A stretch of 37,029 nt of DNA, taken from an uncultured Lachnospiraceae bacterium (GTDB taxonomy: Bacteria > Bacillota > Clostridia > Lachnospirales > Lachnospiraceae). Made by a program: the position numbers and the translations under genes. Shown one piece after another: positions 7,689 through 14,104 of this stretch. Location: positions 1-37,029 of the forward strand of contig CAJUPI010000028.1 of assembly GCA_910588125.1 (NCBI GenBank). Direction: 5' to 3'. The number at the start of each line of letters is the position of its first letter. Within the stretch, counting starts at the first letter, position 1. The notes below the pieces were generated by a model that ran no database searches, was not told the DNA's origin, and worked only from the letters and a program-made list of their open reading frames with translations.

Positions 7689-7858
7689 AGGGTGCCGCAA
7701 AATAAATCATCCGCCATTTCTTTATCCCGCATTCGGAAGGTTCTCGTACACACAGCCTGCTCTTAACGGACACAGTCCGTCAAGAGCAGATAGAATGTTC
7801 GTGAACAGCCGGACACGGAATAAGAGAAATGACAGATGATTTATCTTACAACGCCCTC
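7689..7858. repeat. Hairpin element family A, copy 2
   Basis: Ends GAGGGTGCCGCAAAATAAAT and ATTTATCTTACAACGCCCTC are imperfect inverted repeats. In the centre, CTGCTCTTAACGGACACAGT and the following GTCAAGAGCAG form a strong second hairpin. On the minus strand the interior matches copy 1 (564-736) closely, including a 25-base block beginning GTGTCCGGCTGTTC. It lies 10 bp after the stop of the small cell-wall-binding gene. Together with the promoter at 7573-7601 it fills the 362-bp gap between the two genes. Confidence 0.8.
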
Positions 7859-7868
7859 ATTACGGATG

Positions 7869-8192
7869 TTACCGCTTTTTTTCGAGTTTGCCGTCTTCGC
7901 CTACATAGTAATTATCAACCCAGGCGTCCGTCACCAACACGCCTTCCTCATCCAGATAATACCAGGCACCGTCATCCTTCTGCCAGTACTCACATTTGCG
8001 ACAACCATTCTCATCGAGATAATAGCGCTTGCCGTCCAGCTCCAGCCAGCCGACAGCGGGCTCACCGTTGTCCTGAATGTATTGCCACTGGTCTTCTTCT
8101 GTCTTTTGCCATTCACCGGCTAGAGACGGGAATGCGGTCAGAAAAAGGCAGGATATCGTTAAAAACAAAATCAGACTCAGTTTGTGTTTCAT
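7869..8192 (-). CDS. Small secreted cell-wall-binding-repeat protein
   Basis: 107 aa. A signal peptide (KHKLSLILFLTISCLFLTAF) ending near P-S-L-A-G is followed by nothing but choline-binding-type repeats: WQKTEEDQWQYIQDNG, GWLELDGKRYYLDENG, YWQKDDGAWYYLDEEG and AWVDNYYVGEDGK. With four repeats and no other domain it can only be a wall-polymer-binding module, or a remnant of a larger protein. ATG at 8192 is seven bases after GAGGTG; the GTG codon just before it would leave only four bases. A promoter with 17-bp spacing lies upstream, and a family A hairpin follows 10 bp after the stop. Intact start, signal and stop argue that it is a real gene and not debris. Confidence 0.85.
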   Translation of the reverse strand: MKHKLSLILFLTISCLFLTAFPSLAGEWQKTEEDQWQYIQDNGEPAVGWLELDGKRYYLDENGCRKCEYWQKDDGAWYYLDEEGVLVTDAWVDNYYVGEDGKLEKKR

Positions 8193-8223
8193 CACACTTC
8201 ACCTCAGCTTTCTGTTTGAGTTT

Positions 8224-8252
8224 ATTATAGCAGGGGTGGGAATGGATGGCAA
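8224..8252 (-). promoter_or_regulatory. Sigma-A type promoter for the small cell-wall-binding gene
   Basis: The minus strand has TTGCCA, a 17-bp spacer and a perfect TATAAT. It lies about 32 bases upstream of the ATG at 8192. Confidence 0.65.
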
Positions 8253-8354
8253 TAGCCAGGAGCGGATCGTAAGGATTTTATGGGAATCGTAAGAAAAATG
8301 TTAATAACCCTGGCGGGGATTTATTTTAGAAGCCAGAAAAAAATTTGCGGTTAT

Positions 8355-8361
8355 TGTCGAA
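8355..8361 (+). promoter_or_regulatory. Possible Spo0A binding site (0A box)
   Basis: TGTCGAA is a perfect match to the 0A-box core. It lies in the 364-bp divergent intergenic region (8193-8556), about 105 bp from a second identical box. A seven-base match alone can arise by chance; the pairing adds some weight. Confidence 0.4.
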
Positions 8362-8459
8362 CGGACAAAAAAGCAGGATTACAAGTGGTAGTGAGGCGGG
8401 GGAAGAAAAATTGACAGATATAGTAGGGCGATAAATCGATTGAGAAATAGGGCGGAATT

Positions 8460-8466
8460 TGTCGAA
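8460..8466 (+). promoter_or_regulatory. Possible Spo0A binding site (0A box), second copy
   Basis: TGTCGAA again in the same orientation, 18 bp upstream of the candidate -35 at 8485 and 90 bp before the start of the coiled-coil gene. That position would fit activation of the downstream gene. Confidence 0.42.
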
Positions 8467-8484
8467 TTGCGCGATTTCTTCTGC

Positions 8485-8513
8485 TTTTCAAAAAGGGAAA
8501 AAGGCTTTATATT
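8485..8513 (+). promoter_or_regulatory. Candidate promoter for the small coiled-coil gene
   Basis: TTTTCA and TATATT with a 17-bp spacer, about 43 bases before the ATG. The same -35 variant (TTTTCA) precedes the large cell-wall-binding gene at 10863-10891. A TTGACA at 8411-8416 has no good -10 at the right distance. Confidence 0.4.
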
Positions 8514-8556
8514 GGATATAGAAGCATAGAGATTTATGAAAAGGAGATGAGATATC

Positions 8557-8745
8557 ATGAGAGTAATGGAAGGAGAAACACGGGAATGGGTAGTACAGCA
8601 ACAGGAAAAAGAGTTACAGAAATTGAAGGAACAAAATCAAATGTTACAAAAAGACAATGAGATGCTGGTAATGGTAGTGAAACAATTGAAGGTAACGTTA
8701 AACCGGTTAATAAAACGGTATGTGACAGGAGAATCAAAGCGCTGA
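8557..8745 (+). CDS. Small coiled-coil protein
   Basis: 62 aa and strongly charged. Residues about 12-52 (QQQEKELQKLKEQNQMLQKD, then a Leu/Val-rich heptad run) form a clear coiled coil. A basic C-terminus (NRLIKRYVTGESKR) follows. There is no signal or membrane segment, so it is probably a cytoplasmic dimer; function unknown. ATG at 8557 follows AAGGAG with ten bases between. Upstream lie a candidate promoter and two 0A boxes. It converges on the zinc-ribbon gene with only six bases between stops, and that neighbour also ends in a coiled coil, so a physical partnership is conceivable but not shown. CTGACAACTGTCAG at 8742-8755 is a short palindrome spanning the two stops. Confidence 0.72.
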   Translation: MRVMEGETREWVVQQQEKELQKLKEQNQMLQKDNEMLVMVVKQLKVTLNRLIKRYVTGESKR

Positions 8746-8751
8746 CAACTG

Positions 8752-9159
8752 TCAGGGCGTTTCATCGGATTTGGCAAGGTATTGCTCCAGTGTATGCTCT
8801 AATTCCTTGTTTTTGGCAAGAAGATCCCAAATGGTTTGGTGCATCCACTGGATTGTTTCGTTCAGTTTTTTATTTTCGGATTCCAGGACAGGGAGGTAGG
8901 GGTCGGAAAGAGCGGCAGCCTCCCCTCCGGAGCAGGAACGCATATAAGCGAGAAAACGGCTGCATGCAGCCGGATTGGCAGCGATGATTTTGCGAGCCAA
9001 AAGCTTGTCCCGTTCTTCTTGATCTAAAGAGCAAAAATTGGAATAGTGGGTAAGAAGCTCCATTGAAGTCTCACAGATCGGACAGGTAATGGATGGCATT
9101 GGCCGGGTAAAGGTATAGCGCCCGCAGGAGGGACAGCAATAAACAGACAGTTCTTTCAT
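8752..9159 (-). CDS. Zinc-ribbon and coiled-coil protein of unknown function
   Basis: 135 aa. The N-terminus holds two CPxC knuckles, C9-P-S-C12 and C26-P-I-C29, forming a zinc ribbon. A helical middle follows (FCSLDQEERDKLLARKIIAA), and the C-terminal 45 residues form a coiled coil (ESENKKLNETIQWMHQTIWD, LAKNKELEHTLEQYLAK). No catalytic motif is seen; such proteins may act as adaptors or nucleic-acid binders. The ATG at 9159 is chosen because GGAGG lies five bases upstream. The earlier in-frame ATG at 9171 overlaps that ribosome site and is unlikely. The gene is tail to tail with the small coiled-coil gene. I do not recognise a named family. Confidence 0.78.
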   Translation of the reverse strand: MKELSVYCCPSCGRYTFTRPMPSITCPICETSMELLTHYSNFCSLDQEERDKLLARKIIAANPAACSRFLAYMRSCSGGEAAALSDPYLPVLESENKKLNETIQWMHQTIWDLLAKNKELEHTLEQYLAKSDETP

Positions 9160-9263
9160 GGAAACCTCCATAGCTTTAATATGTACTCTTAGTTATACAA
9201 GTGTTACTTTATTATATATAACGCGATGGCTTAGAAAATATGACAGGATTTGTAAAAAGTCGC

Positions 9264-9346
9264 AAAATAAGTCATCTGCCAGTTGCTTTGTCCAATGTTC
9301 ATGGATCGCTTGAACCTGGATAGCGAACTGGCAGATGACTTATTTT
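9264..9346. repeat. Hairpin element family A, copy 3
   Basis: Perfect 21-bp inverted repeat (9264-9284 with 9326-9346) beginning AAAATAAGTCATCTGCCAGT. The flanking GTCGC before the left arm fits the conserved family end. The loop of about 40 bases differs from the other copies. It lies 44 bp after the stop of the large cell-wall-binding gene. Apart from this, the 230 bp between 9160 and 9390 hold no gene. Confidence 0.75.
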
Positions 9347-9390
9347 ATATGATTTCTATATGAACGGATGAATGTTTAATCTTTTAAAAA

Positions 9391-10773
9391 TTATTTTTGG
9401 ATGACTCCGCTGGTATTAACAGTCCAGATTTTGTCATTGGCATCTTTAAAATCCTTATAACCTTTTCCCAGCTCCGGCTTTTCATCGGATTTAGAAGAAG
9501 AGGATGCTTTCTGGATAGTACCGGAGGCGTTAACCAGGTACTGTACGCCTTCCAATTCAACAGGAGCATAGCGGAGATCCCGCTCGGCGTCTAAACGCAA
9601 GCCCTGACGATATACGTTATTGTCGCGTACTCCATGGAAGCCCCGTCCCTTGTCACCGCCGTCAGACAGGAAGAACCAGGTCTGATTTTCATCAAGATCT
9701 TCATTATAGATTGTCTGCTTGCCGGTTTTCATAACACCGTCATCACCAAAGTAATAATTAGAAGTGCTTCCGTCTTCGTTCGTGATGACCTGGAGACCGG
9801 TTTCCATCTCACCTCTGGTGTTGAAGGCATAGCGTTTGGAATCAATTTTAAAAGTCTGAATGCCTGTGGCGGCATGATAAGGGCTGCCTTTTTTGAAATA
9901 AAAGGTAAAAATTTCGCCTTCCTCGCTGATACCGGGGGCACCTTCAATCTGATACCAGCCCTCAGCACGCTTACCGTCTTCCTCGTAATACTGGTAATCG
10001 CCGACACTCACGGCAGGAGCGGAATCTGTGGAAGCACTGGCATCTGCATTGGAGTCAGAAGCATTTTCAGAGTCAGCAGCAGGCAACTTGTACCAGCCAG
10101 TCTGTAAAATACCGTTTTCAAAGGTATAGTAATCGCTTCCGATCTTGCGGTCGATTTGATTGACTACCATTTTTCCTTTATTATCGAAATAGTGCCAGAC
10201 AGTTTCGGCATCGCTTTCTTCATCCTCGTTTTCCAGCTCGACCCAGCCGGTCTTCATGACACCGTCATCTTCGCCGCCCAGATAATAGGTGAAGCCATCC
10301 AGCTCCAGCTTGCCGGTCTGCATGTGTCCCTCTTCATTAAAGTAGTAGGACTTGCCGTCGATGACCTGCCACTCAGAAACGGCATATTTGCCATCGCTGC
10401 CGAAGTAGTACCAATTGGTGTCGGAAGCCTCATCATCCCAATCCCAATCTTCATTCTCTTCGCTGATCCACTGATTATAGATGCGCTTGCCATCTTCATC
10501 TACATAGTACTCGTCTATCATCATGGAACGGGCGATTACACCCTCTTCATTGAGATAGTACCAGTTATTGTCTTTCTTTTTCCAGGTATCTGTCAGCGGA
10601 TAACCGTCGCCGTCCAAATAGCAAAGGTCGCCGTCCTTCTCAACCCAGCCGGCTTTGGAAGCCGCAAATGCGGTCTGAGCAAACCCGGGAATTACCGTAA
10701 ATATTTCAGGGGTTACCGCAGTCATCACTGCCGCGGCGGATAATACAGCCAGAAACTGAATCTGTTTTTTCAT
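9391..10773 (-). CDS. Large secreted cell-wall-binding-repeat protein
   Basis: 460 aa. A signal peptide (MKKQIQFLAVLSAAAVMTAV, ending about A-F-A-A-S) is followed by about ten choline-binding-type repeats along the whole mature chain, such as WVEKDGDLCYLDGDG, WKKKDNNWYYLNEEG, WQVIDGKSYYFNEEGHMQTG and LELDGFTYYLGG. A Ser/Ala/Asp spacer (about 250-270) interrupts them. No enzymatic domain is seen, so the protein appears to be purely wall-binding or structural. It is rich in Asp and Glu. ATG at 10773 follows AAGGAGAG and begins the signal peptide; an in-frame ATG at 10845 lacks both. The leader contains a small hairpin (GGGAC/GTCCC, about 10803-10820). Its own promoter lies upstream and a family A hairpin lies downstream, so it is probably monocistronic. 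Confidence 0.88.
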   Translation of the reverse strand: MKKQIQFLAVLSAAAVMTAVTPEIFTVIPGFAQTAFAASKAGWVEKDGDLCYLDGDGYPLTDTWKKKDNNWYYLNEEGVIARSMMIDEYYVDEDGKRIYNQWISEENEDWDWDDEASDTNWYYFGSDGKYAVSEWQVIDGKSYYFNEEGHMQTGKLELDGFTYYLGGEDDGVMKTGWVELENEDEESDAETVWHYFDNKGKMVVNQIDRKIGSDYYTFENGILQTGWYKLPAADSENASDSNADASASTDSAPAVSVGDYQYYEEDGKRAEGWYQIEGAPGISEEGEIFTFYFKKGSPYHAATGIQTFKIDSKRYAFNTRGEMETGLQVITNEDGSTSNYYFGDDGVMKTGKQTIYNEDLDENQTWFFLSDGGDKGRGFHGVRDNNVYRQGLRLDAERDLRYAPVELEGVQYLVNASGTIQKASSSSKSDEKPELGKGYKDFKDANDKIWTVNTSGVIQK

Positions 10774-10862
10774 AATTAAATTACTCTCCTTTTTTGTGTG
10801 TCGGGACTTGTCTGTCCCGGTGTTGTTTGGTGGCCGAAAATCCATATTTGCATTACTCTGCG

Positions 10863-10891
10863 ATTATAGTTGATCTTTTTTGATTTGAAAA
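10863..10891 (-). promoter_or_regulatory. Promoter for the large cell-wall-binding gene
   Basis: On the minus strand TTTTCA and a perfect TATAAT are 17 bp apart. The predicted leader is about 83 nt. Confidence 0.6.
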
Positions 10892-10989
10892 GTGAAGGTT
10901 GCTGGCAGAGTTGGAAGCAGGTGGGGAAGAGGAAGGGAGGGGTTTGGGGAAGTAGCTGGATTTAGGGAGTAGGATTTTTTTGAAGGATA

Positions 10990-10998
10990 TGCTATAAT
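10990..10998 (+). promoter_or_regulatory. Extended -10 promoter of the polysaccharide operon
   Basis: TGCTATAAT is a full extended -10 (TGnTATAAT). The -35 region is a T-run without a good match. The start point would be near 11005, about 36 bases before the ATG at 11041. This is the only strong promoter found before the 9.3-kb gene run. Confidence 0.6.
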
Positions 10999-11040
10999 CG
11001 AAAGAAAACCTCCCTGCCGGGAATGAGAGGAGCTGCTATT

Positions 11041-13140
11041 ATGAAGATAAAGGTGTCCAACTATATCGCGCAAAAGCTGGTGGAATCAGGGATTCATCAG
11101 GTGTTTACCGTGACAGGGGGCGGCGCTATGCATTTAAATGATGCGTTGGGCCATCAGCCGGGGCTTAAGTGCCTGTATCAGCACCATGAACAGGCATGTG
11201 CCATCGCTGCAGAGGCGTATGCCAGGATTCATAACCGGATTGGGCTTGTATGTGTGACTACGGGACCGGGAGGGACGAATGCAATTACTGGTGTGGTAGG
11301 GGGATGGCTGGACTCGATTCCCATGCTTATTTTGTCGGGACAGGTGCGGTACGATACGACAGCCCGGTGGTCGAAAACCGGCATCCGTGCAATGGGAGAT
11401 CAGGAGTTTGATATTGTCAAGGCAGTTGATTGTATGACGAAATACAGTGAGATGGTGATCGATCCGCTGCGGATTCGGTATTGCCTGGAAAAGGCGTTGT
11501 ATCTGGCCTATTCGGGAAGGCCGGGGCCGGCGTGGCTGGATATTCCGCTGGACGTGCAGGGGGCATATGTGGATACGGAACAGCTTGCCGGTTTTGACGC
11601 GGCGGATTATGAGGCCGGGGGGACGGGCTGGGCCATGCATGCAGTGGGAGTAGACCATACTTCCGGGACGCCGGTGGTGGCAGCGGCATCTGAGGACAGC
11701 CTGAAGGCAGCGGTGCTGGCAGGAAGCCGCGGAAGAAAACCTTTGATGGTGGAAGAGCCTCCTCATGCGATTGGCGAGGATTATGCAGGCAAAGGAGAAA
11801 AACGGCAGGTGCTGCCGCCAAAGGTGACAGAGGATACCGCGAGGGAGATTATCCGGCGGATTCTAAAAGCGGAGCGTCCGGTGCTCAATGCGGGCAATGG
11901 TATCCGGATTGCCGGTGCACATGAGATATTTATGAAAGTCGTGGAGAGACTGGGGATACCGGTAGTCACTGGCTGGAACAGCCAGGACTGTATCTGGGAT
12001 GCGCATCCTCTTTACGTGGGACGTGCCGGGAATATGGGAGACCGCCCGGGGAATTTTGCGATACAGAACAGTGATCTGGTGTTTTCGGTGGGAAGCCGTT
12101 TGAGCATCCGCCAGGTAGGGTATAATTATCAGACATGGGCCAGGGAAGCTTATGTGATTTTCAGTGATGTGGACGAAGAAGAGTTGAAAAAGCCCAGTGT
12201 ACATGCAGATATGCGAGTGCATGCGGATGCCAAAAAGCTTCTGGAGGCGCTCTGGCGGATTTTGGAAAAGGAGTATCCCAAAGACAAGGAGGAGGCTGTA
12301 TTTGGCGGAGGTAAGGGGCTGCCGGGGATGAGTTGGAATGAGACCTGCCGGATGTGGAAGGAAAAATATCCGGTGATTCGCCCGGAGCATCTAATGCCAG
12401 ATACCGACAAAGCGGCCAATGTCTATGCATTTGTCCAGGAGCTGAGCAGCAGGCTGAAGGAAAACCAGATTACAGTGGTGGGAAACGGCTCGGCTTGTGT
12501 GGCTGGCGGCCATTCTTATATTATAAAGAAAGGACAGCGGTTTATCAGCAATTCTGCTATTGCCGCTATGGGCTATGATTTGCCGGCGGCAATCGGCATC
12601 TGCCAGGCGGTCAATGGATCTCAGGGGGGAACGGATGAGAGGACGGAGGCGTTTGTTGATGACATTATTTTGTTGACCGGGGATGGCAGTATACAGATGA
12701 ATCTTCAGGAATTGCAGACCATTATCCATCACCAGATGCCAATTAAGATTTTTATCATTAATAATGGAGGATATCATTCGATTCGCCAGACGCAGAAAAA
12801 TTATTTCGGTGAGCCGTTAGTTGGTATCGGAGTGGACAGCCATGATCTGAGCTTTCCGGACATGGAAAAACTGGCTGCGGCTTATGGCTACCCTTATGTG
12901 GCGGCCCGCCATAACGGAGAACTGGCAGCAGCAGTAGAGAGGACTCTGAAGCTGGAGGGACCGGCGATCTGTGAGGCGTTTGTGACAATGGATCAGAATT
13001 TTGAGCCGAAATCAGCGGCGAAGCGGCTGCCGGACGGGACGATGGTGTCTCCGCCGTTAGAGGATCTTTCCCCGTTTTTGCCGGAGGAGGAGATGGACGC
13101 CATGATGATTATTCCGCGGATTCGCGAAGGCGAGAATTAA
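11041..13140 (+). CDS. Thiamine-diphosphate-dependent enzyme, acetolactate-synthase-like
   Basis: 699 aa with the three-domain ThDP fold. The N-terminal pyrimidine-binding domain has the catalytic Glu50 in YQHHEQACAIAAEAYAR and the TTGPGGTNAITG loop. The middle domain begins about 265 (ERPVLNAGNGIRIAGAHEIF). The C-terminal pyrophosphate domain has the GDGS-to-NN motif (547-575) that binds Mg-ThDP. The length exceeds the usual 550-600 because of an extra segment at about 186-263 between domains one and two. As first gene of a polysaccharide operon, followed by SDR and C-methyltransferase genes, it more likely adds a two-carbon unit to a keto-sugar (as YerE does in yersiniose synthesis) than makes amino acids; that is inference. 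ATG 11041 follows AGGAG by eight bases. Confidence 0.88.
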   Translation: MKIKVSNYIAQKLVESGIHQVFTVTGGGAMHLNDALGHQPGLKCLYQHHEQACAIAAEAYARIHNRIGLVCVTTGPGGTNAITGVVGGWLDSIPMLILSGQVRYDTTARWSKTGIRAMGDQEFDIVKAVDCMTKYSEMVIDPLRIRYCLEKALYLAYSGRPGPAWLDIPLDVQGAYVDTEQLAGFDAADYEAGGTGWAMHAVGVDHTSGTPVVAAASEDSLKAAVLAGSRGRKPLMVEEPPHAIGEDYAGKGEKRQVLPPKVTEDTAREIIRRILKAERPVLNAGNGIRIAGAHEIFMKVVERLGIPVVTGWNSQDCIWDAHPLYVGRAGNMGDRPGNFAIQNSDLVFSVGSRLSIRQVGYNYQTWAREAYVIFSDVDEEELKKPSVHADMRVHADAKKLLEALWRILEKEYPKDKEEAVFGGGKGLPGMSWNETCRMWKEKYPVIRPEHLMPDTDKAANVYAFVQELSSRLKENQITVVGNGSACVAGGHSYIIKKGQRFISNSAIAAMGYDLPAAIGICQAVNGSQGGTDERTEAFVDDIILLTGDGSIQMNLQELQTIIHHQMPIKIFIINNGGYHSIRQTQKNYFGEPLVGIGVDSHDLSFPDMEKLAAAYGYPYVAARHNGELAAAVERTLKLEGPAICEAFVTMDQNFEPKSAAKRLPDGTMVSPPLEDLSPFLPEEEMDAMMIIPRIREGEN

Positions 13141-13156
13141 CAGAAGGGGCAAAAGA

Positions 13157-14104
13157 ATGAGAGCAGTGGTGACAGGAGCGACTAGCTTTATCGGAGCAGC
13201 AGTGATCCGGCTGCTTTTGCAGGCAGGAAACGAGGTGTGGGCAGTGGTCCGTCCAGGATCTGACAAGCTGGAGAATTTGTATTCCCATATTCCGGCGGGC
13301 TGTGAAAGGCAAATACAGATACGGGAACTGGACATGCCAAAGATAGGTGAAATAAAAAGGGAGATTTCCTGTCCCATGGATGTATGGCTGCATACCTGCT
13401 GGGGCGGGGCAGGCAGCGGCAACCGTACTTTGCGTGATGTTCAACAGGCAAATGTGGCGAGCTCATTGGCGGCGGTGAAGGCGGCGTCGGAAGTGGGCTG
13501 CCGGAGATTCCTTTTTACCGGTTCACAGGCGGAATATGGAATTTGCCACGACAGGATTACAGAGGATACGCCTTGCCGCCCGGTGTCAGAATACGGTAAG
13601 GCGAAGCGGGACTTTTCCGGTCAGGCTGAGAAGCTGTGCAGGGAGCTTGCCATGGAATATCTTCATGCCCGGATATTCAGTGTCTATGGGCCGGGAGATC
13701 ATCCATGGTCTTTGGTGCAGTCTTGTCTGCGGACCTGGAGTAAGGGGGGAGAGATCCAGTTGGGGGAATGTACTCAGTGGTGGAACTTTCTCTATATTGA
13801 CGATGCGGCTGCGGCGCTGGCCGCCCTGATGACAGCTGGAAAATCAGGTTATTATAATGTGGCCGGGCGGGATACCCGGCGGCTGCGGGAATTTGTAGAG
13901 GAGATGTACGCACTTAGCGGCGCCCGAGGCAGCTTTATCTATGGGAAGCGGCCTCAGAATGCGGAGGGAGCGGCGGATTTGCTGCCGGATATCACGAAAA
14001 TCTGTGCGGAGACCGGCTGGGAGCCGGAGACGCCATTTGCGGAGGGAATCTATGAGATATTGCATCGCCTGCCGGAGGCAGCTTCCGGCGAAACCGGTAT
14101 TTAA
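13157..14104 (+). CDS. NDP-sugar epimerase/reductase, extended SDR (first copy)
   Basis: 315 aa. The Rossmann motif is TGATSFIG (6-13), where Ser replaces the usual third Gly. Catalytic residues Ser123 (TGSQAEYG), Tyr146 and Lys150 (SEYGKAK) are present, and the C-terminal half resembles NDP-sugar dehydratases, epimerases and reductases (ARIFSVYGPGDHPWS, NFLYIDDAA). It probably modifies C3, C4 or C5 of a nucleotide sugar using NAD(P). It lies 16 bp after the ThDP gene (AGAAGGGG ribosome site) and its last 53 bp overlap the methyltransferase gene, so the three are co-translated. It is a clear paralogue of the SDR at 15251 (shared FSVYGxGDHPWS and YGKAK regions). Exact reaction cannot be told. 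Confidence 0.88.
   Translation: MRAVVTGATSFIGAAVIRLLLQAGNEVWAVVRPGSDKLENLYSHIPAGCERQIQIRELDMPKIGEIKREISCPMDVWLHTCWGGAGSGNRTLRDVQQANVASSLAAVKAASEVGCRRFLFTGSQAEYGICHDRITEDTPCRPVSEYGKAKRDFSGQAEKLCRELAMEYLHARIFSVYGPGDHPWSLVQSCLRTWSKGGEIQLGECTQWWNFLYIDDAAAALAALMTAGKSGYYNVAGRDTRRLREFVEEMYALSGARGSFIYGKRPQNAEGAADLLPDITKICAETGWEPETPFAEGIYEILHRLPEAASGETGI

Noticed and set aside
8411..8416. TTGACA as -35 for the coiled-coil gene
   Set aside because: No -10-like sequence at 16-18 bp; the TTTTCA/TATATT pair nearer the gene is better placed.
10156..10743. 195-codon plus-strand frame with hydrophobic composition
   Set aside because: Mirror of the regular repeats in the cell-wall-binding gene on the other strand; no ribosome site.
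13941..14051. Longer N-terminus for the C-methyltransferase
   Set aside because: The added residues are Arg-rich translation of the SDR gene in another frame; GGAGGG and the zinc motif fix the start at 14052.
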